A stretch of DNA of 15,173 nt from Burkholderiales bacterium (GTDB lineage Bacteria > Pseudomonadota > Gammaproteobacteria > Burkholderiales > SG8-41). The stretch covers positions 1 through 15,173 of the forward strand of contig JAIESJ010000210.1 of assembly GCA_019746155.1 (NCBI GenBank), read 5' to 3'. A program made the translations under genes and the position numbers. Below are positions 13,014 to 15,173 of this stretch, piece by piece. Positions within the stretch are counted from its first letter, which is position 1; the number at the start of each line of letters is the position of its first letter. The notes below the pieces were generated by a model. It was not told the DNA's origin and searched no databases. It was given only the letters and a program-made list of their open reading frames with translations.

Positions 13014-13231
13014 TAGGAGTTTGTCGGACTCAGCCCCGACAAACTCCTAAAATTAAAAACCTAAAGAACAAGGCGAAAAAAACGCCATGCAAGTGACGTT
13101 TGTTCCGGCCTACACAGCGTTGCGACACGCAAAGCTCTTTCTTAAGCAGCCTGTCGCCGAAGCGTCGATCGACGGCGATCCGTCAACACCACCCGTTCCG
13201 GTGAATCAGGCCAAGTCCGACAGGCGGCTAG
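13013..13231. mobile_element. Possible MITE or IS remnant with terminal inverted repeats
   Basis: The left end CTAGGAGTTTGTCGGACTCA (13013 on) and the reverse complement of the right end, CTAGCCGCCTGTCGGACTTG (ending 13231), agree at 17 of 23 positions including CTAG and TGTCGGACT. The ~219-bp interior shows no convincing gene: a plus-strand frame from 13087 (MQVTFVPAYTALRHAKLF) belongs to no family I know. The left end also forms a perfect 13-bp hairpin (13015-13027 / 13036-13048). The right end overlaps the shdrB2 stop codon. There is no transposase, so if mobile it was moved in trans. This is an inference from the ends only. Confidence 0.4.
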
Positions 13232-14139
13232 ATCACGCCTTTGTCATGCAGGAAGTCCAGCGAGTCGCTCACGTTTTCATGTATCGCCAGTTTCCGTGCC
13301 GACAGCCCAAGCGCGAGTCCCAGCAGCTGCGTGAAATAGAGAATCTTGACGCGGGTCTTGATGCCGAATTGGGTCTCGGCGCGGATCTGGTGCATTTCGA
13401 GGCCGGAATGGCAGGTCGGGCATTCGGTAGCGATCACTTCGGCGCCGGCTTCTTCCGCAGCCTGCAGCAGATTCAGCACGAGCTGGGTCGAAGTATCGGC
13501 ATCGGACAGCGTGTGCGCGCCGCCGCAGCACGCGGTCTTGAGCGGGAAATCGACATTGACCGCGCCCGCTGCCGCCAGCAGATCGTCCATGAAATGCGGC
13601 TTGTGCGTCGATTCCGAGCCCGGCCCCTGGTCTTTCTCGGGAAAAATCTGGCGCGGCCGGGTGTACATGCAGCCGTAGTAATTCGCGATCTTCATGCCGT
13701 TCAGGCTCTTGCTGATGCGTTGCTTGATGCCCTCGGGCCCCAGCTCCTCCATCAGCCATTCGAGCAGATGGATGGTGCGCACGTCGCCTTTGTAAACCGG
13801 GTCGCCGGCTTTTTGGGCCAGGTCCTGCACCGTCCGCATCGCCTCGGGCGAGGTCGCGCATTCGTATTCAGCTTTCTTCAGGTTGTGATAGCAGCCGTTG
13901 CACGGCGCCATCACGGTGTCGAAGCCCATTTTCTCCGAGGCGATCGCCATGTTGCGCGCCGACATGTAGGTCTGCAGCATGGGATGGATGTTCTTGACTT
14001 CCATCGCGCCGCAGCAGTTCCAGTCGGCGAGGTTAGTCATCTCGAGGTCGAGCGCCTTGACCAGCGCGCGGGTGGAGCGGTCATACGGACCGCCCGAACC
14101 TTCGAGCGCGCAGCCGGGGTAATAAGCTACTTTTGCCAT
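13228..14139 (-). CDS. shdrB2: sHdr complex subunit B2 (HdrB-like, two CCG domains)
   Basis: A 303-aa HdrB-like subunit of the sulfur-oxidising heterodisulfide reductase-like complex in the cytoplasm. It carries two complete CCG domains, each a ligand set for a non-cubane [4Fe-4S] cluster. The first has C10, C42-C43 and C80/C83 (YYPGC, WNCCGA, APCNGC). The second has C157, C204-C205 and C240/C243 (YYGC, ACCGGA, TECPTC). The ATG at 14139 is chosen over an upstream TTG because TGAGG stands 7 bases before it. It follows shdrC2 and precedes the first lbpA-type gene, the canonical C2-B2-lbpA order; 'B2' rather than 'B1' rests on that order. Its TAG stop lies in the right end of the repeat element. 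Confidence 0.92.
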   Translation of the reverse strand: MAKVAYYPGCALEGSGGPYDRSTRALVKALDLEMTNLADWNCCGAMEVKNIHPMLQTYMSARNMAIASEKMGFDTVMAPCNGCYHNLKKAEYECATSPEAMRTVQDLAQKAGDPVYKGDVRTIHLLEWLMEELGPEGIKQRISKSLNGMKIANYYGCMYTRPRQIFPEKDQGPGSESTHKPHFMDDLLAAAGAVNVDFPLKTACCGGAHTLSDADTSTQLVLNLLQAAEEAGAEVIATECPTCHSGLEMHQIRAETQFGIKTRVKILYFTQLLGLALGLSARKLAIHENVSDSLDFLHDKGVI

Positions 14140-14161
14140 TTCAAGCCTCAAAATTCATGGA

Positions 14162-14222
14162 AACCGCCGATAAACGCAGATGAACGCAGATAAACCCGTC
14201 ACATCGGCGTTTATCTGCGGTT
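14162..14222. repeat. Inverted repeat of the 'ATAAACGCAGAT' family between shdrC2 and shdrB2
   Basis: The arm AACCGCCGATAAACGCAGAT (14162-14181) pairs with ATCGGCGTTTATCTGCGGTT (14203-14222), 18 of 20 positions. The loop contains a further GAACGCAGATAAAC copy. It overlaps the stop codon of shdrC2 (14221-14223). A related single copy is at 2422-2453. Confidence 0.75.
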
Positions 14223-14994
14223 AATGTGTTTTCGCCTTTGCCTTTTGCTCCATCACGTACTGCTGCAGCACTTCGCCGGTCCTGCCCCACGATTGGGTGC
14301 GCGGTTTGAACACCATCATCAATCCCATTTTCATGGGCCCGAAAATCGGCATGCGCGCCAGGAATTTGCCTATCTTGCCCTCCTTCAGCAGCGGCCACTT
14401 GTTCATGCGCGCCACCATGATGCCGAGCCAGCCGTTCTTCACCAGTTCGACGATGTCCTGCCCGGTCTTCCTGAAGAAATTGCTGATGACCTCGGTATCC
14501 TCGATACGGCCGCGCTCCAGGCACTGGCGCGCGAACTCTTCGTCAAACAGGGTCGAGTTCGATTTCTGCACATGCCCTTCGTCTTCCAGCCAGTGCTGCA
14601 GCGCCTTCATCACGCCTTCCGGCCGCACGTCCTTGGGACAGATGTTGGTGCACTTGTTGCACGACACGCACTGCCAGATGATGTCCTTGTCCTTGAGCAG
14701 CTCGTCCTTCATCCCGAGGTTGACGAGATAAATCCAGTAGCGCGGATTGAAATCGGTATTGATCGCGTACATGGTGCACGAATTGGTGCACGAGCCGCAC
14801 TGCCAGCAGCGATGCACGTTTTCGCCGCCGCCGTAGCTCTGGATGGTCTTGTAGAAATCCGGATCATAGTCGCTGACATAGCGCGGCTTGATCATCGTGT
14901 TCCAGTGCCCGGACACATCGACGCCGTCCACCACCAGCTTGTCACTGGTCATGATCTGATCAGGCGCGATCAGCGATTTTTCATGAATTGGCAT
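14221..14994 (-). CDS. shdrC2: sHdr complex subunit C2 (HdrC-like iron-sulfur protein)
   Basis: A 257-aa HdrC-like electron-transfer subunit with two [4Fe-4S] motifs: C63, C66, C69, C73 (CWQCGSCTNSC) and C109, C112, C115, C119 (CVSCNKCTNICPK). The C-terminal half is alpha-helical with basic patches (KEGKIGKFLARMPIFGPMKMG). HdrC passes electrons between HdrA flavin/Fe-S centres and HdrB. The first motif lacks the proline that usually follows the fourth cysteine in ferredoxins. N-terminal ~55 residues (KPRYVSDYDPDFYK region) are typical of the sHdrC type. Its stop overlaps the repeat at 14162-14222, and the gap to shdrB2 is 82 bp. The 'C2' name follows gene order relative to B2 and lbpA. Confidence 0.92.
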   Translation of the reverse strand: MPIHEKSLIAPDQIMTSDKLVVDGVDVSGHWNTMIKPRYVSDYDPDFYKTIQSYGGGENVHRCWQCGSCTNSCTMYAINTDFNPRYWIYLVNLGMKDELLKDKDIIWQCVSCNKCTNICPKDVRPEGVMKALQHWLEDEGHVQKSNSTLFDEEFARQCLERGRIEDTEVISNFFRKTGQDIVELVKNGWLGIMVARMNKWPLLKEGKIGKFLARMPIFGPMKMGLMMVFKPRTQSWGRTGEVLQQYVMEQKAKAKTH

Positions 14995-15020
14995 GATTCA
15001 AAATAAAATGGACAGGACTG

Positions 15021-15173
15021 TTAAGCGACCTTTTTCACGCGTGATCGCCGGTCGCCCATGGCGTCGATTCCCAGCAGTTTTCCCAGCTGCTCCTGCGGCG
15101 TCACCCCTCGGCCAAAATCACCCCCCAGGCTGCCTTCCGTGACCGAACGGAAATAAGTGGTGTAGGCCTCGGC
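15021..15173 (-). CDS. shdrH: C-terminal end of probable sHdrH (upstream part outside window)
   Basis: The last 50 residues of a protein that runs off the right edge. They include YTTYFRSVTEGSLGGDFGRG and end in RRSRVKKVA with stop at 15021-15023. I do not recognise the sequence on its own. In sHdr operons the gene before C2 is the hypothetical protein H (order C1-B1-A-H-C2-B2), so this is the probable identity; the C-terminus of sHdrA is the alternative. The gap to shdrC2 is 26 bp and includes a short piece of the GGACAGGA repeat. Confidence 0.55.
   Translation of the reverse strand, partial: AEAYTTYFRSVTEGSLGGDFGRGVTPQEQLGKLLGIDAMGDRRSRVKKVA

Noticed and set aside
13015..13048. Rho-independent terminator after shdrB2
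   Set aside because: Stem is perfect, but neither strand has a U-tract behind it, and it coincides with the end of a repeat element.
13087..14193. 368-aa plus-strand open frame
   Set aside because: Antisense to shdrB2, whose cysteine motifs are unambiguous. Only the first 45 or so residues fall in the repeat element and they match no transposase I know.

Overview
The window is GC-rich with dense coding. It looks like the chromosome of a chemolithotrophic sulfur-oxidising proteobacterium, most likely betaproteobacterial or a related gammaproteobacterium. That placement is inferred from gene content and codon usage, not from a marker gene. The core is the 3' part of a sulfur-oxidising heterodisulfide reductase-like (sHdr) locus, read on the minus strand from 15173 down to about 4300.

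Minus-strand order in transcription direction: end of a probable shdrH (15021 to beyond the window), shdrC2 (14994-14221), shdrB2 (14139-13228), a GcvH-like lipoate-binding protein (12925-12485), a DsrE-family protein (12384-11989), a second lipoate-binding protein (11854-11414), a COG1856-like radical SAM enzyme (LipS1, 11373-10234), a lipoate-protein ligase (sLpl(AB), 10226-9150), an FAD reductase (LipT, 9089-7956), a small lipoprotein (7974-7792), a coupled 43-aa micro-ORF (7795-7664), a COG2516-like radical SAM enzyme (LipS2, 7649-6519), a DsrE2-type protein (6289-5687) and a FadL-type outer-membrane channel (5648-4353). A strong intrinsic terminator (4297-4329) closes the set.

How they work together: established knowledge of sHdr systems says that sulfane sulfur, delivered by DsrE/TusA-type carriers, is oxidised in the cytoplasm by the sHdr complex together with the lipoate-bearing protein LbpA. 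Here the machinery that makes and attaches that lipoate (ligase, two radical SAM sulfur inserters, an FAD reductase) sits next to its two apparent substrates. No gcvT, gcvP, lipA or lipB is present.

Downstream on the same strand is a second small operon: an unrecognised 133-aa protein (4241-3840), a divergent lipoate/octanoate-ligase-like protein (3757-2870) and a receiver-like protein (2873-2481) joined to it by an ATGA overlap. On the plus strand the left edge holds the 3' end of valS (to 757) and an MFS exporter (835-2094). The convergent junction contains a decayed Fax-type glutathione S-transferase (2091-2391).

A second layer is unusual. Almost every gap in the minus-strand cluster is filled by short, degenerate, direct and inverted repeats of several families. 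Several of these supply stop codons, C-terminal residues or, in one case, the start codon of adjacent genes. A ~219-bp element with imperfect terminal inverted repeats lies between shdrB2 and the first lipoate-binding protein gene.
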